Of a stretch of 64,000 bases of DNA, positions 22,602 to 33,146 are shown in pieces. Source of the stretch: Fulvia fulva (lineage: Eukaryota > Ascomycota > Dothideomycetes > Mycosphaerellales > Mycosphaerellaceae); assembly GCF_020509005.1 (NCBI RefSeq), contig NC_063023.1, positions 620,001-684,000 of the forward strand. Reading direction: 5' to 3'. A program made the position numbers and the translations under genes. Under the pieces are notes generated by a model. It was not told the origin of the DNA. It did no database searches and worked only from the letters and a program-made list of their open reading frames with translations. Position 1 is the first letter of the stretch. Every line of letters begins with the position of its first letter.

Positions 22602-23189
22602 TCACTGCAAGATTGCCTTCTCCCTCATACGCGCAAGGTTCCTCTCGATGATCTGGGGCACTGAAGCCCAACGCACCATGATATCGCAGCAGCGTCTGGT
22701 CTCTCTCAGAAAGGCCGTAGCGATGGCCCCAGAAGGCCCAGACCTGGCACCCAACGCCTTCCAGTATCTGTCTGCCGCTGCTTTGGCCTTTACCGTGGCA
22801 CGTGCGTGCATCTTGTCCAAGCAGTCGAAGTAGACAGGCATAGCCTCCTTACGGATCAGCTCTGACGTACGAAGGAGAGGTGCTGCGGTCTTGAGGACTA
22901 TTCGTCTTTCGTCTTTGCCCACGGCGAAATGGAACTTCTCGAAAGCGTAGCCGTAGATCTCGAGACGCAGCTCCGGAGGCAGGTCCATGAAGGAACAGGG
23001 TGGTTTGTCTGTAGGCTTGGGGGTGATGGCGTGGTCCTTTTTGATGATCATGCTCTCAGGCTTGGTCTTGTTCTCGACTTCCCTTCCAATACCTGTGGTT
23101 GCCATCTGGGCCGGAGTTCCCACGGTGCGGGCTCTCTTGATGGGCTCTTCGGGCTCCTCGTCCTCACGCGAGCGCTTGAGGCTAGCCAT
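22602..23189 (-). CDS. 2EXR/F-box-like fungal protein, 195 aa
   Basis: The frame starts at ATG 23189; it is open further upstream, but only from a non-ATG codon. The N-terminus holds a basic, nuclear-localisation-like stretch (EPIKRART). At about residues 70-80 is the SFMDLPPELRLEIYGY signature of 2EXR/F-box-like proteins, followed by TAAPLLRTSELIRKEAMPVY. The C-terminus is a helix rich in Arg, Lys and Ala. It is a distant relative of the gene at 12819-13301. Such proteins form large families in filamentous ascomycetes, and no defined biochemical role can be read from the sequence. Confidence 0.75.
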   Translation of the reverse strand: MASLKRSREDEEPEEPIKRARTVGTPAQMATTGIGREVENKTKPESMIIKKDHAITPKPTDKPPCSFMDLPPELRLEIYGYAFEKFHFAVGKDERRIVLKTAAPLLRTSELIRKEAMPVYFDCLDKMHARATVKAKAAADRYWKALGARSGPSGAIATAFLRETRRCCDIMVRWASVPQIIERNLARMREKAILQ

Positions 23190-23806
23190 GATGTCGTTAC
23201 CCTTCGTTGTAGTTGTCACTGGACTGGCTGCTTGTCTCCTGAGACCAATTTGCGGTTGTGGCTCGCCAGTGTGTTAAGTCCGATGCCGTCAGGTCGATAC
23301 TACGCAAGTAGGAAGTGGTTGCTGTCTCACAGAAGTCGAGAGATGGTAGGTGAGCAACATCGCAAGTGGTGGCTTGGAAGAGAGTTATGGGAGAACGTGG
23401 TGTGTGGTGTGTTGTGGATCCATTGTGAAACCCGTAAATGTGAATGTGCCTGTCGACATTCCCAGCTGCCTCGAACATTCACTTCCTCCCCCAGCCAAGC
23501 CCACTAGCGCCGGGACCATCAGAGCTCCCCACCTGGATCCACCTCCGATTGGCCAGATTCTGTCCCTTCGCTCCTGAGGCATCGAAAATTACATCACCGC
23601 CGCAACCACAATAGCCACACTCTCATTTCATCCCCCACTTCTTCCCACAATACAACTTCGCGACAATAGCAACCTCCCACTTCTTAAAGCTGGTCGCATC
23701 CCTTCTTCCTACCTTTACAACCCACACACAACCTCTTCCCACACCAAGACGTCCTCCCTCCCATCCCACCCGACATCGAGTCGCTTACCCACACACTGCG
23801 CACACC
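23190..23806. promoter_or_regulatory. Divergent intergenic/promoter region
   Basis: This 0.6-kb region separates divergent starts at 23189 (minus) and 23807 (plus). The part next to 23807 is strongly CT-rich (CCCACTTCTTCCCAC and similar), typical of a fungal core promoter. No specific factor site is recognised. Confidence 0.45.
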
Positions 23807-26800
23807 ATGTTGGGACTCAGCGGCGATCGCCGACAACAACCACCACACTTCCCTCGAGCCATCGACATGCTCCGTCGAGCCAGCACGCCAGACTACGAAG
23901 CACCAACCCAGGTCGAGGGTAAGGCACCTGCATCCTTCCATCTCGAGTGCTCGAATGACTAACCTCCACAGGCTCTCTCAAGCGCACAGCACCCGAAGCG
24001 CCGCACAAAGATGCACGGCCTGCAAAGCGCACGCGCGTTACTAGCGAGGGTGTCGGGTTGCGTGCTCACTGGAAGGTGCATGATGATCCGGAAACGAGAG
24101 TGCTGCTCCAGCTGCAGGCTCGAGTGGCACTTGAGAGGCAGAGGAAGACTGAGGAGACAAGTGTTGCGTTGCAAAGCGCGCTTGATGCCGAAGAGAAGGA
24201 GAGAGCTGTGCTCGAGACAGAGAATGCCGAGAAAGATGAGAAGTTGACTGTGTTGATGAAGGAGAGTGCTGATAAGAGCGAGGAGCTGTCGGCGAAAGAG
24301 ACGGAGCTTGATGATATGAAGAAGGCTCACCAAGACAAGGAGCAGAAGTGGCTGGCACAACTACAAGCTGCCGAGTCGAGCGCTGCTGACCTCCGCTGTC
24401 AACTCAACAACGAGCAACAAGCACGTGCGAACGAGCAAGACCAGTGGCAAGCACAACTACAAGCTGCCGAGTCGAGCGCGACCGACTGGCAGCACCAGTT
24501 CGAGAACGAGCGAGGACAGCGTGCGATCGAGCACCAACAGTGGCAGACTCAGAAAGACGGACTCGAGTCGAACCACAACACATTGGCACTTCAACTGGTC
24601 GATGAGCAACAGGCGCACGAGAACGACCTGGCCACTGCAAATGACCAGCTCAACCGTGCCGAGTCAACGTACCGCGAGCTGGAAAGCAAGTTCGAGGCCT
24701 CAGAAGCAGCGCGTGGCAACGAACAGAACCAAGCTGCAGTCACACTGGAGAGTTCAACCACTGCCCTCAAGCAGCAGTGCGCCACTGAAGTCCAGCAGGA
24801 GCGCAATGCTCGCGCGCTCGCCGAACAAGAGCGTGACAACGTCAACAAAGAACTGACGCAGCTCCGCGAGCAGGTGGCAAACTCCGAGAGCGTAGCCGCA
24901 ACGCAAGAGGAGCAAATCAAGCAAGAACGCAGCGCCAAGGAGGTCGCCGAGCAAGAGCGCGATAATGCCATCAAGGAGTTGGCTGAGCTCCACAGCCGGA
25001 TGGCCCTCTCCAATGCCCAGGCCTCGAGCCAGAAGGAGCAGTACGACACGCTCATGAGCGAGCACGACAGCCTTACGAGCGCCCACAGCCACGCCCTCGA
25101 CCAGATCGCGGCGCTCCTCGATGAGCGCTCCGGCCGAGAGCGAGAAGTGCAGCAAGCAAACCAGCAGCGCGACGTCGTACAGAACCAGAATGTCAGCTTG
25201 CAGAAGGAGCTGGCTAGCACAAAGCTTACACTTGAGACCACACAATTCGGTCTCGAGCAGTATCGCCACATGAGCGAAATGGCCGCCACGGGTCGCCAGG
25301 AAGCACTGGCAACGGAGATTGCCGCGAAGGTCGCGGCCAACAAGCGTGCGAAGGAAGCTGAGAAGCAGGTGAAGCTGTACCAGCGTAGTGGTGCACAGCT
25401 TCCGAAGCCGAAGGCGAAGTCCAAGAAGAAGAAGGAGAACAAGGCTTCTTCGGATGGGTTTGTCAGCTTCGGCCACATGGACATTGATGAGTCGATTGAG
25501 GAGGCCAAGGCGAGAGTCGAAGCCGAAGCCGATGACGAGAGCGAGGATGATAGCGACGACGAGATGGACGACGATGAGGCCATCGCCGCTGCCATTCCGG
25601 AGGTGCAGCGCCATACTTCGCCCGCTCCCTCGTCTTCCGCCAGCAGCCAGGCCAGCTCATCCAGCGCCAGCGATGTTGACGAAGAGCCATTACCAAGCGA
25701 CAGCGAGTTTCAGAAGGCCGTTCGCCTGTGGGACACTGGTCATCTGGGCACCTTATACCGCAAGTCGAACCTTGTGCAGAAATTCCTCCCCGGTAACACT
25801 GGCACACACGTCTACATCTTCCCCTTCGGTGAATGGCTCCTCAAGATCCAGCCACGACCGAGCGATATGCGACCTGACGACCGCGGCAACGGGATCTTGA
25901 GCTTTTCGCAGTCGATGCTTGGCGGACGACACCCGGATCAGTTGAGTATTGAAGAGCATCATTTTGCTGTGACGGAGTTTGAGCAGAAGGTCGTTTATGC
26001 ATGCCTGCCAACGACCCAGATCGCCGCCGCGAAGCTGATCAATGAGGACGAGAAGGAGGACATTACGAACGATCTGTTCAGCGACAACGATCAGTTTCGT
26101 CACTTGTCACCCGTCATGGTCTGCAATGCCGCCGGGAAGTTCGTTTCCAAGATGAACGAGCTCAACAAGGGCTCGCTGCTGAGTATGGTTGACGAGCGTA
26201 GCGACAAGTGCTGCCATGAGCTGCGAGCACACCCCAAGATCTTCAAGGCGGCCGCTCGTCAGCTTGCCAAGACGCCACAGTTCGTCCAGACTCTTCTCGA
26301 TGTCGTGAATGGACGCATCACCAACCTGGAGCCAGGCATAGGTATTTGGCCGGCAGAAGTGGCTGACCACGCCGCTGCATCCCGATCCTTGAGCGCCAAC
26401 GCACGAGTGGTTGAGAAGAGGACCCGAATGGGACCACCAGCGCTGCCTGGCAAGGTCGCTGACGAGAATGATAAGACTATGGCGAGTGTTCTCCACGACC
26501 TAGACGTCGACCCGAAAGACAGCATCGATGCTCTGGCCAAGTTGGCGAAACAGGCCAAGATCGAGAGCAAGCGACAATCGCGCGAGCTGCCACACCAGAA
26601 GGATGGTCCAATGAAGGCAAAGTCCACCAAATCGCCACCAAAGCCCCTCAAGCCCACCGGCATCGGCAAGAAGAGCAGCAAAGCCGGGTCTGAGAGAAAG
26701 GAGGAGGTCTCGGAGAAGTACAAGCGTGGAGGAACGGGTGACGGAGGCCTAGATGCCATGTTCACATTCACCCTCAGAACACCACCGGCGACGCCACCAG

Positions 26801-26940
26801 GGAGTGTAAGATCGACGCCAGAGCCGGGTTCAGATGGCTCTAGGCCGGGTAGCGAGCCGGGACAGAGCAAGAAGAAGCCGGCGAGGAGTCCATTTGTCGT
26901 GGATGATGATGATGATGATGATGATGAGAAAAGAATGTGA
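23807..26940 (+). CDS. Long coiled-coil protein with unknown globular domain, 1026 aa (one intron)
   Basis: Exons 23807-23918 and 23972-26940 are joined across a 53-nt intron (GTAAGG donor, CTAAC branch site, CACAG acceptor). Residues about 85-510 form an almost unbroken coiled coil rich in Glu, Gln and Ala, with a 32-residue internal repeat centred on QLQAAESSA. A Lys-rich patch (KPKAKSKKKKENK) and an acidic region follow, then a Ser-rich linker. From about 610 to 830 there is an ordered domain (FQKAVRLWDTGHLGTLYRKS; THVYIFPFGEWLLKIQPRPS) that I do not recognise. The tail is Pro/Lys-rich and disordered, and ends in a run of eight Asp. The product resembles a scaffold or cytoskeletal protein in layout only. 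The internal ATG at 24058 would discard a basic N-terminus encoded across a clean splice, so 23807 is preferred. Confidence 0.82.
24355..24479 (+). repeat. 96-nt-spaced direct repeat inside the coiled-coil gene
   Basis: A 29-nt block beginning GCACAACTACAAGCTGCCGA occurs identically at 24355 and 24451. The 96-nt spacing equals 32 codons, so the coiled coil repeats in register. Identity at DNA level suggests recent duplication or gene conversion rather than selection on heptads alone. Confidence 0.85.
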
Positions 26941-27504
26941 ATGAACGATACCCCTAAGATTGATGCGATGTTGCTTTGGCTTGGCGTTTGGGGTGTGTTT
27001 TCGAGGGCAGGACAGTGGCGGCAGTACTTATGGGACCATGATTTGGCGTTTCGGGGTTTGGAGTTCTTGCTGCGTTTGGGAGCCTTATCGAAAACAGGAC
27101 GCGCATGGCTATGAAGCCTTTGACTCCGCACTCTCAAGGAGTGGGTAGCAGGTGGGTGGAATGGGTGGTGTTTGTAGCTTCGATCTCGCCTCTATGCAGG
27201 TATTGGGTGTAGATTGGCTGACATTTCAAAGCTGTGCTGATGAAGTGTCTTCCCATGCTTCTCTGTTTCACGCGGACTTTGGCACCGTGATGTGGTCCCG
27301 GAACTTCGCGCAAAGTACATGGACGTTGCTCGGCAGGGAGAGCTCTTGTTGAGGTCATCGCCAGGCATGTAGTGGCCTCGTACGGTGGCATCGGTATGCG
27401 AAGAGTATGGTTGTGGTGTCAGGCCATCAACATGATATTGGCGTACGATGCTCTTGCAGATGACTTTGCATCTTCTGTACCTGCGTTGGAGGCGTCGGGT
27501 ATGA
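26941..27504. other. Intergenic, no gene seen
   Basis: 3' flank of the coiled-coil gene and 5' flank of the 680-aa ORF. T/G-rich, with no convincing coding frame. Confidence 0.5.
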
Positions 27505-29547
27505 ATGCGTGATGTACAGACAGTACAGTACCGAGGAAGAGGTGCATCAGCTGCAGGGCAACTGCTGCTGATCTGCAAGAGCAGGGGGCAAGAGCTCTTC
27601 TTGGCGATGGGCTCGTCCAATGAGAGCGACGAAATGGATGGCCATTTACACATTTGCAGCACACGGCCAGATCAGGGCGCGTGTTTCATCGAAGCTGTAC
27701 CGGAATCACACCAAATCCACCCCGACGATTGGGAAGGCGCGGCGTGCGAGGGACCAGCAGCTGTACCCAGTCGGCTGCACACATCCAGTCGCACACATCC
27801 AATGCCGGCAGCCGCTGAGACATCAGAGCGACGCGGCATCCGGGGCTTGTTCAAGCGCGCTGCTCCAACCAACGCCGCCCTGCATATAGCTGCCACCAGC
27901 ACGACCCACGACAGCAGCAACGCCCCTGCACCAGCATCACACCACGACCACACCAGCGATCGCGTCCCACCCCATTCGCACACATCGACCACTTGGGGAC
28001 CGCATCATCGACGCGACAGCAGCATCTTGAGCCTAACCACGAGCGTTACGGAAGGCGTCAAAAGAAGTGTCTCATTGCGGAGCCATCGAACGAATTTGAG
28101 CAGCGGGAGCAGCTTCGGTGGAGGGCTGAAGGGCGGTGGAGGGAGGAGTACGTCCAGCGGGAACGTCTTCACACCGCTGAGCAGTCACGCGAGCCCGGTG
28201 GAGGACGCAGAGGCCAAGGACATCATACCTGTAACCATCAGCCCGAAGAAAGAGAGACACACATCAACGCTGGCGCAACACGTCAACAGCAAAGACCCGC
28301 AGGCCAAGGACAACGCGCCGCCACTGAAAAGGAAGATCTCCCTGGCAAAAGGACTCTCCCATAAATTCAGGTCGACGGAAGCCCTACCCACCCTCAACGC
28401 GCAAGCTCTCGCGCACATCAACCTGGACGGCGTCAAAGCTCGCTCTCCTCCCGACGGCAGCTATCAAAATCCCCTATCGCCCATACCCTCCGCTGGAGCG
28501 CCTATGTTGGTCGTAACACCAGGAGGCCATGCGCCGCCCACCATGACCAGGAAACTGTCCGCCGCACCCGCAGACCTGCCCAATCCCCGACCTGGCGTAG
28601 GCCTCCATACGCAAAGCAGCTTCTCCCGCGACATCTCCTCCGCGCATAGCAATCATCCCAATGGCGCGCCTCTCTCCCATACACCCAGTGCGCCAACGAC
28701 GATAGGAGGAGGGTCTCTCAATCCCAACACAATATACACCCAAATTCAAGAAACCTCCGCTAAACGCATGGTCACGATAGACTACATGCGCCGACTTCAC
28801 GACGGTGATATCTTCTACTTCAGTACTCTGCATTATTCACCTGCAGGCCTCTCAGCCATGCCCTCTTTGCATCCCCACAAGCTTGGCCGTCGCGCAACGA
28901 ATTACTTCATCCTCGGACACAGCCTACCCGCTCTACTGGACATGAACTGCGCCAACCCGCTAGAGTACCTCAAAGCTCTGTCCGCCTTACTCGTGGAATT
29001 TGAGACCTTCCAGAACTTGTCCGGCTTCGATGCAAGTGGAAATGTCACAAGGACTGGCAGGGTAGGAGCCATGTTCAAGAGCGGAATGGGACTAAATCGA
29101 GGCAAGGGAGGAAGGAGGAGCAGCACCGCGATCGACACCGTCGGCAACCTAGATCCCAGGCAGGCAGACCTCCTAGGCATGCCAACGTCCGCCCGAAACA
29201 CCAGCGGCGACTCCGGCTTCCCCCACGACCTCAGCTCCCCTGTAAACCCCACCGGCCACGAATTCACCTACCTCCTAACCCCCCACCTCCCCTTCGAGCC
29301 CGACTTCTCCACCACTCTCGGCACTCTCTGCGACACCTTAATCGACACCTACGGCAAACTCCTCGACCTCGTCAACGGCCCTGACTCCTGCACGCCCATG
29401 GTTGGCACAGAGTTCGCCAAAGCCGACAAAGCAATCCGCAAAATATTGGTCGCAAACGTCGTCAGAGAATTCGAAGATACCACGAGAAACGGCATTAAGG
29501 GGGAGATAGCGGGGCTGGGGAAGTTGGCGCTTGGTGGGCTTATGTAG
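27505..29547 (+). CDS. Conserved-looking fungal protein of unknown function, 680 aa
   Basis: This is a single uninterrupted frame. The first ATG is 27505; ATGs at 27609 and 27802 (MPAAAETSERRGIRGLFKRA) are plausible alternative starts, and 27802 begins the first sequence that looks conserved. Residues about 100-410 are low-complexity, rich in Ser, Thr, Pro and His, with basic patches. From about 415 an ordered region begins (TSAKRMVTIDYMRRLHDGDI), continues through RRATNYFILGHSLPALLDMN and PLEYLKALSALLVEFETFQN, and after a Ser/Gly insert ends in helices (EFAKADKAIRKILVANVVRE). Helix-rich segments of this style occur in fungal proteins of unknown function, but I cannot name the family. No catalytic motif, signal peptide or membrane span is visible. 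Confidence 0.75.
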   Translation: MRDVQTVQYRGRGASAAGQLLLICKSRGQELFLAMGSSNESDEMDGHLHICSTRPDQGACFIEAVPESHQIHPDDWEGAACEGPAAVPSRLHTSSRTHPMPAAAETSERRGIRGLFKRAAPTNAALHIAATSTTHDSSNAPAPASHHDHTSDRVPPHSHTSTTWGPHHRRDSSILSLTTSVTEGVKRSVSLRSHRTNLSSGSSFGGGLKGGGGRSTSSGNVFTPLSSHASPVEDAEAKDIIPVTISPKKERHTSTLAQHVNSKDPQAKDNAPPLKRKISLAKGLSHKFRSTEALPTLNAQALAHINLDGVKARSPPDGSYQNPLSPIPSAGAPMLVVTPGGHAPPTMTRKLSAAPADLPNPRPGVGLHTQSSFSRDISSAHSNHPNGAPLSHTPSAPTTIGGGSLNPNTIYTQIQETSAKRMVTIDYMRRLHDGDIFYFSTLHYSPAGLSAMPSLHPHKLGRRATNYFILGHSLPALLDMNCANPLEYLKALSALLVEFETFQNLSGFDASGNVTRTGRVGAMFKSGMGLNRGKGGRRSSTAIDTVGNLDPRQADLLGMPTSARNTSGDSGFPHDLSSPVNPTGHEFTYLLTPHLPFEPDFSTTLGTLCDTLIDTYGKLLDLVNGPDSCTPMVGTEFAKADKAIRKILVANVVREFEDTTRNGIKGEIAGLGKLALGGLM

Positions 29548-31016
29548 GATATGGGCTGTACTAGGCGGTTGAATAGGAGCCCTGGGAGACGGGATGCGAT
29601 TGATGAGGGGAGAGGGGGTACGCCGTTGCTTTGATGCGGTTGTGGATTGTGGGTGAGCGAGAGTTTTGAAGACAAAATGGACGACAGATGGATTCGGATT
29701 CGGATATGGAGATGGATATGGGGGTTTGGAGGGTTTTATGATCTGTTCACACGATTGATACCCCTTGATGCACTGGTTGGCGTTCTTGAAGGGTGGGGGG
29801 GGGGGTATGGTGGGTTTAGAGATTTGGATGTAGGATGGTATATTATGTTTTGATATGTGGCCATCTGGCATTGTGGGAAACCTGTGGACACCAAAGGCCC
29901 TTGACGGGAGAGGTGGCCGCTTGCTCAACGGCATGGTCTTGACCCCTTAGCTACGGCAGCAAATCATAGCGCAGCGGATGCTCGTGAAGTGGGTGTATTG
30001 AAGGGCGCCCTTCCCTCGACGACGTTCAACTCGATTGATGTCTCATTGAAATTCATCGGCTGACCTCTGGAGCCTTACATGACAACACTACGCGGAACCC
30101 AGGGAAATGACCAGAGGCTCGTTGCCCTATCTGAAACTCACGCCATCGTGACAACGACTTGGTGCCGAGGATTCTGAGCATCTGAAGCCTTCGCACTGAG
30201 GCCGAGATAGGCCGAGAGCTGCTCTTCTGCGGTGGTCTAAGCACTCGGAATGCCGCATAGCAGAAGCTACTATTGTCTCGGCAGCCTGTGCAGAGGTTTC
30301 CTGGGCCAGTGTTCTTCATTTTGACTTAGCAGCGTGGTGAGCTTCCAATGACTGGTGGAAATTAAGCGCTGGCTGCATACTGCAGGCAGGCAATGATTGT
30401 GAATCGGGGGTCGGGCTGAGCTGCATGCGTGTCAAGCTCATGCGCGCCACTTGGGCGGCCAGCTAGCACGCTTCGAGCACCTCAGCAATTGCGAGAAGTC
30501 CACCTCCAACAAACGAAGGCGCACAACACCTGGCTACACCTGATTCACGAGCAACAAAGAACTCCTTGACAGCGTACGGTGGACAGGTCAATCTGCGACA
30601 TTGCTGGAGGGATAACAGTAAGGAGGCGGCGAGTGGCGCACAGCCCAGCCTGCTTCCCTCACCACTCTCACTACTGTGCCTACCTGTCTTCAACCGTCCG
30701 GCGGTCCGAAGCGATAGCTTCCGTGTGTAATTACAGGAGTGTCGCAAGTGGGGAGTCTCGCCACCTGCCACAAGAGTGTCGAGACGGACGGGAGCCATTG
30801 TCAATGGTAGTCGATGCAGACACGATGGCAACCTTTCGAAAGCTCCAGCAGATTGGCAATGAGCTGCTGGCTGAGCGCGGCCAAATCAAACGACAACAGG
30901 AGAAGCTACAGGATAATCGGAAACCCTATCAGTCATTACGGAACTGCGTCCAGGATAGTTTTCGCCAGATGATGTAGCTGCTACACAACGCTCACGATTA
31001 CCCCTCGACGAGAACG
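29548..31016. other. Intergenic with a G-run and one small ORF
   Basis: The stretch is mostly non-coding. Just downstream of the 680-aa ORF it carries a run of 11 G (29795-29805). A 57-codon frame at 30804-30977 is listed separately. Nothing else is supported. Confidence 0.45.
30804..30977 (+). CDS. Possible small helical ORF or upstream exon
   Basis: The 57-codon frame reads as a charged amphipathic helix (FRKLQQIGNELLAERGQIKR, then QQEKLQ) and stops 40 nt before the zinc-finger gene. It could be an independent short ORF, a uORF, or an upstream exon of the zinc-finger gene. I found no clean splice pair that joins it in frame. Confidence 0.25.
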   Translation: MVVDADTMATFRKLQQIGNELLAERGQIKRQQEKLQDNRKPYQSLRNCVQDSFRQMM

Positions 31017-31761
31017 ATGGACCTCGCCCAAAACAACCATTATCCTCGCATCTGCGAGCTTGACGGCGTATATCTTGCTGACCACAGATCATTCTTGAGG
31101 CATCAGCGAGAGTCATGCGTGTCCAGTAGTCCCGAGCTCTCCAGATGTGAGATATGCGCAAGGACGTTCAAACGACTCTCAGATCTCGCACGCCACACCC
31201 GCAATCAGCATGGCGAGGGAAAGACGACCTGTGAAGTATGTAGGAGGCAGCTTCGATCCGACGCATATGCAGAGCATCTTCGCAAGACACATGGTGTGCA
31301 GAAAAGATCTACTGCCACCAGCGACCTGTCGGGGCTGACAGACACCCCGGACGATTCGCAGACCATCCAGCAAGAGAAAGCTCCAAAGCCATCGTACACC
31401 ATGAGCAGCCTTGACTCACCAGTTGACGCCCCTCTTAAGCAAATCGAGGGTCAAATCGTCTCATACAGTGGAGAAGTCTCACTACAAACAATGTGGTCTT
31501 TGCTCAGAGCAGCTCGACCTCAACCGCCCCGATCAAATCCGCAAGCACATCAATCTCCATATCAAGGAACGGAGCCAAAAGCACTGGTGCAACGATTGTG
31601 GTGTCTACTTCCGGTTCAAGGACGATCTAAGCTCTCACTCCAAGTCCGCCGCATCTGACGATTCTGGCCAGACGGTCCCGGCCAAGGTTCACTATGATGC
31701 CAAGATAGCAGAGGCGAGCGTTGCCTTGAGGGGAATGTCGTTGCAATCTGTCGCTGCTTGA
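31017..31761 (+). CDS. C2H2 zinc-finger protein, about 232 aa (one short intron)
   Basis: The frame opens with LDGVYLADHRSFLRHQRESC. Two clear C2H2 units follow: CEICARTFKRLSDLARH...H and CEVCRRQLRSDAYAEH...H. After a polar linker the reading frame shifts by one. The second frame carries CGLCSEQLDLNRPDQIRKH...H and CNDCGVYFRFKDDLSSH. A 46-nt intron at 31394-31439 (GTACAC donor, TTGAC branch-like site, TTAAG acceptor) has the right length to join them: 31017-31393 plus 31440-31761. Donor and acceptor are both suboptimal, so a single-base indel in the linker is the alternative. C2H2 arrays of this kind usually bind DNA or RNA. The N-terminus may extend into the upstream ORF at 30804. Confidence 0.7.
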
Positions 31762-31800
31762 GAAGAAGGGACATGGCTCTACATAGTAGCATGAGACTGA

Positions 31801-32749
31801 TCATACGCGTAGCTCTGAACCATACGAGCCTTGTACTGTACAAGGACCATGACAGCCGTGCCGCTTCTTCCACAATTCAAAGTTCATCAGTCTCAGCATG
31901 AGGCTCGCGCTACGCACTTTGGGACAAGGAGTCATCTCCGAGGCTTTTCTCTCGATAGGACGATTGGTGTCTCCAGTCGACGGCGACTTCTCTTCGCTCG
32001 GTAGCTGGAACGGAGTGCCATTGGCAGAGAGAGGAGCATCCTCAGTATAACCGCTTGCTGGGTGGATCGGGTCAACACGGGATCGTAGCATGGCCGACAA
32101 TGTAGCACGATCGCTCGCTTCCAGGTCAAGGTATCCCTGAGCCAGAGTGAGGTTGCTGTTCAATGAAGTGCTTAAGAATGCTTCCGCTATGTCTTCGAGA
32201 GAAGGCTGGATAGATACTGATGTGTAAGAGCTGCCACTGTTGTCGATGCTGTTGCTGCCTTGCGAAACAGATCTTGAGCTGAGTGGCGGGTGGGATCCAC
32301 CATCATTGAAGGCAGCTGGAGATGGGCCTTGTTGACTTCGCGGCGCTTGAAGTTGTTGTTCTCCCTGCACTGCCCAAGCGTACGAGCTATTGCCGATAGG
32401 GGTGCCTTGAGGGAGTGTTTGTTTGTTGGACCCATGGTCTGATTCATGACCATTATCGTCGATGCCGACTTTTGACGAGGCTGCCACCGACAAGCGTCCA
32501 TTGATGCCGCCGCTTGTTGTGGGTTGCTGCAACAATGGTACATCATTGTCATTGTTTGAATATGAATCACTTGGACTGCCAGGCTTTGGATGGGCATCGC
32601 TGATATGGAGATGTCCGAAGAGCGCTGTGAAGTCTCCTTGTCGGGACAAGGCATTTTCGAGTTAAGAGCTGTTTTGCGAGGAGGTCATCTCCTGTCCTGA
32701 TAGATCTGACGATGATCTCGGCCAACGCAGGAATATCGATCTCAGCCAT
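31801..32749 (-). CDS. Hypothetical protein, about 315 aa, with an apparent one-base frame break
   Basis: The start at 32749 gives MAEIDIPALAEIIVRSIRTG and then DDLLAKQLL, which looks like a well-ordered helical N-terminus. That frame degenerates after about 30 codons. A second frame, open from about 32660, continues with LSRQGDFTALFGHLHISDAH, a polar Ser/Gln-rich middle, and EDIAEAFLSTSLNSNLTLAQ, ending at 31801. The two are offset by one nucleotide around 32655-32662 (TTAACTCG on the coding strand), and dropping one base there would fuse them. I found no credible intron of the needed length. The frame break could be an assembly error, a mutation or a missed splice. The upstream frame also extends to 32887 and may hold another exon. 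No domain recognised. Confidence 0.55.
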
Positions 32750-33146
32750 AGCACGATAGTAGGACTCTTGGTGACTCTGAGTCGGCGAGGCACACTTAAA
32801 GGACGAGGTCGTGGAATGCTTGGGTCGAGAAATACTTATGTTGCGGGCGTTGCAGACACTGCTGCACACTGGCAAACTCTCGAGCATTTTTGCTATCTTT
32901 GACAGGAGGCCAGCTCTTTGAGCAGATGCCGACTGCCTGGAGGGTTCTAGTGGGCTTTGCGATCATGCTACCGCTCCAGCAGAACGCATTGGAGCGCGGC
33001 GTAGGCGCGGGCCATCAACCTTGTCCTCTCAGTCTCACAATGTGCCATTGGTTTGGGGGCCTAGCATTAAGTATTCACATTCATGCAACCTACATCCCAC
33101 ATCTCTGCATCACATCCTAGGGTAAGCTCCACCCCTCCCCCCATCT
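32750..33146. other. Short intergenic region
   Basis: 5' flank of the frame-broken gene, possibly including an upstream exon up to 32887, and 3' flank of the FAD oxidoreductase. The last 80 bases are C-rich. No other feature. Confidence 0.45.

Noticed and set aside
24591..25614. Long minus-strand ORFs rich in Ser/Ala/Leu
   Set aside because: They are the antisense shadow of the coiled-coil gene, whose Glu/Gln/Ala codons read as low-complexity on the other strand.
26902..26928. GAT trinucleotide repeat
   Set aside because: It encodes the Asp run at the acidic C-terminus of the coiled-coil protein; an ordinary coding microsatellite.
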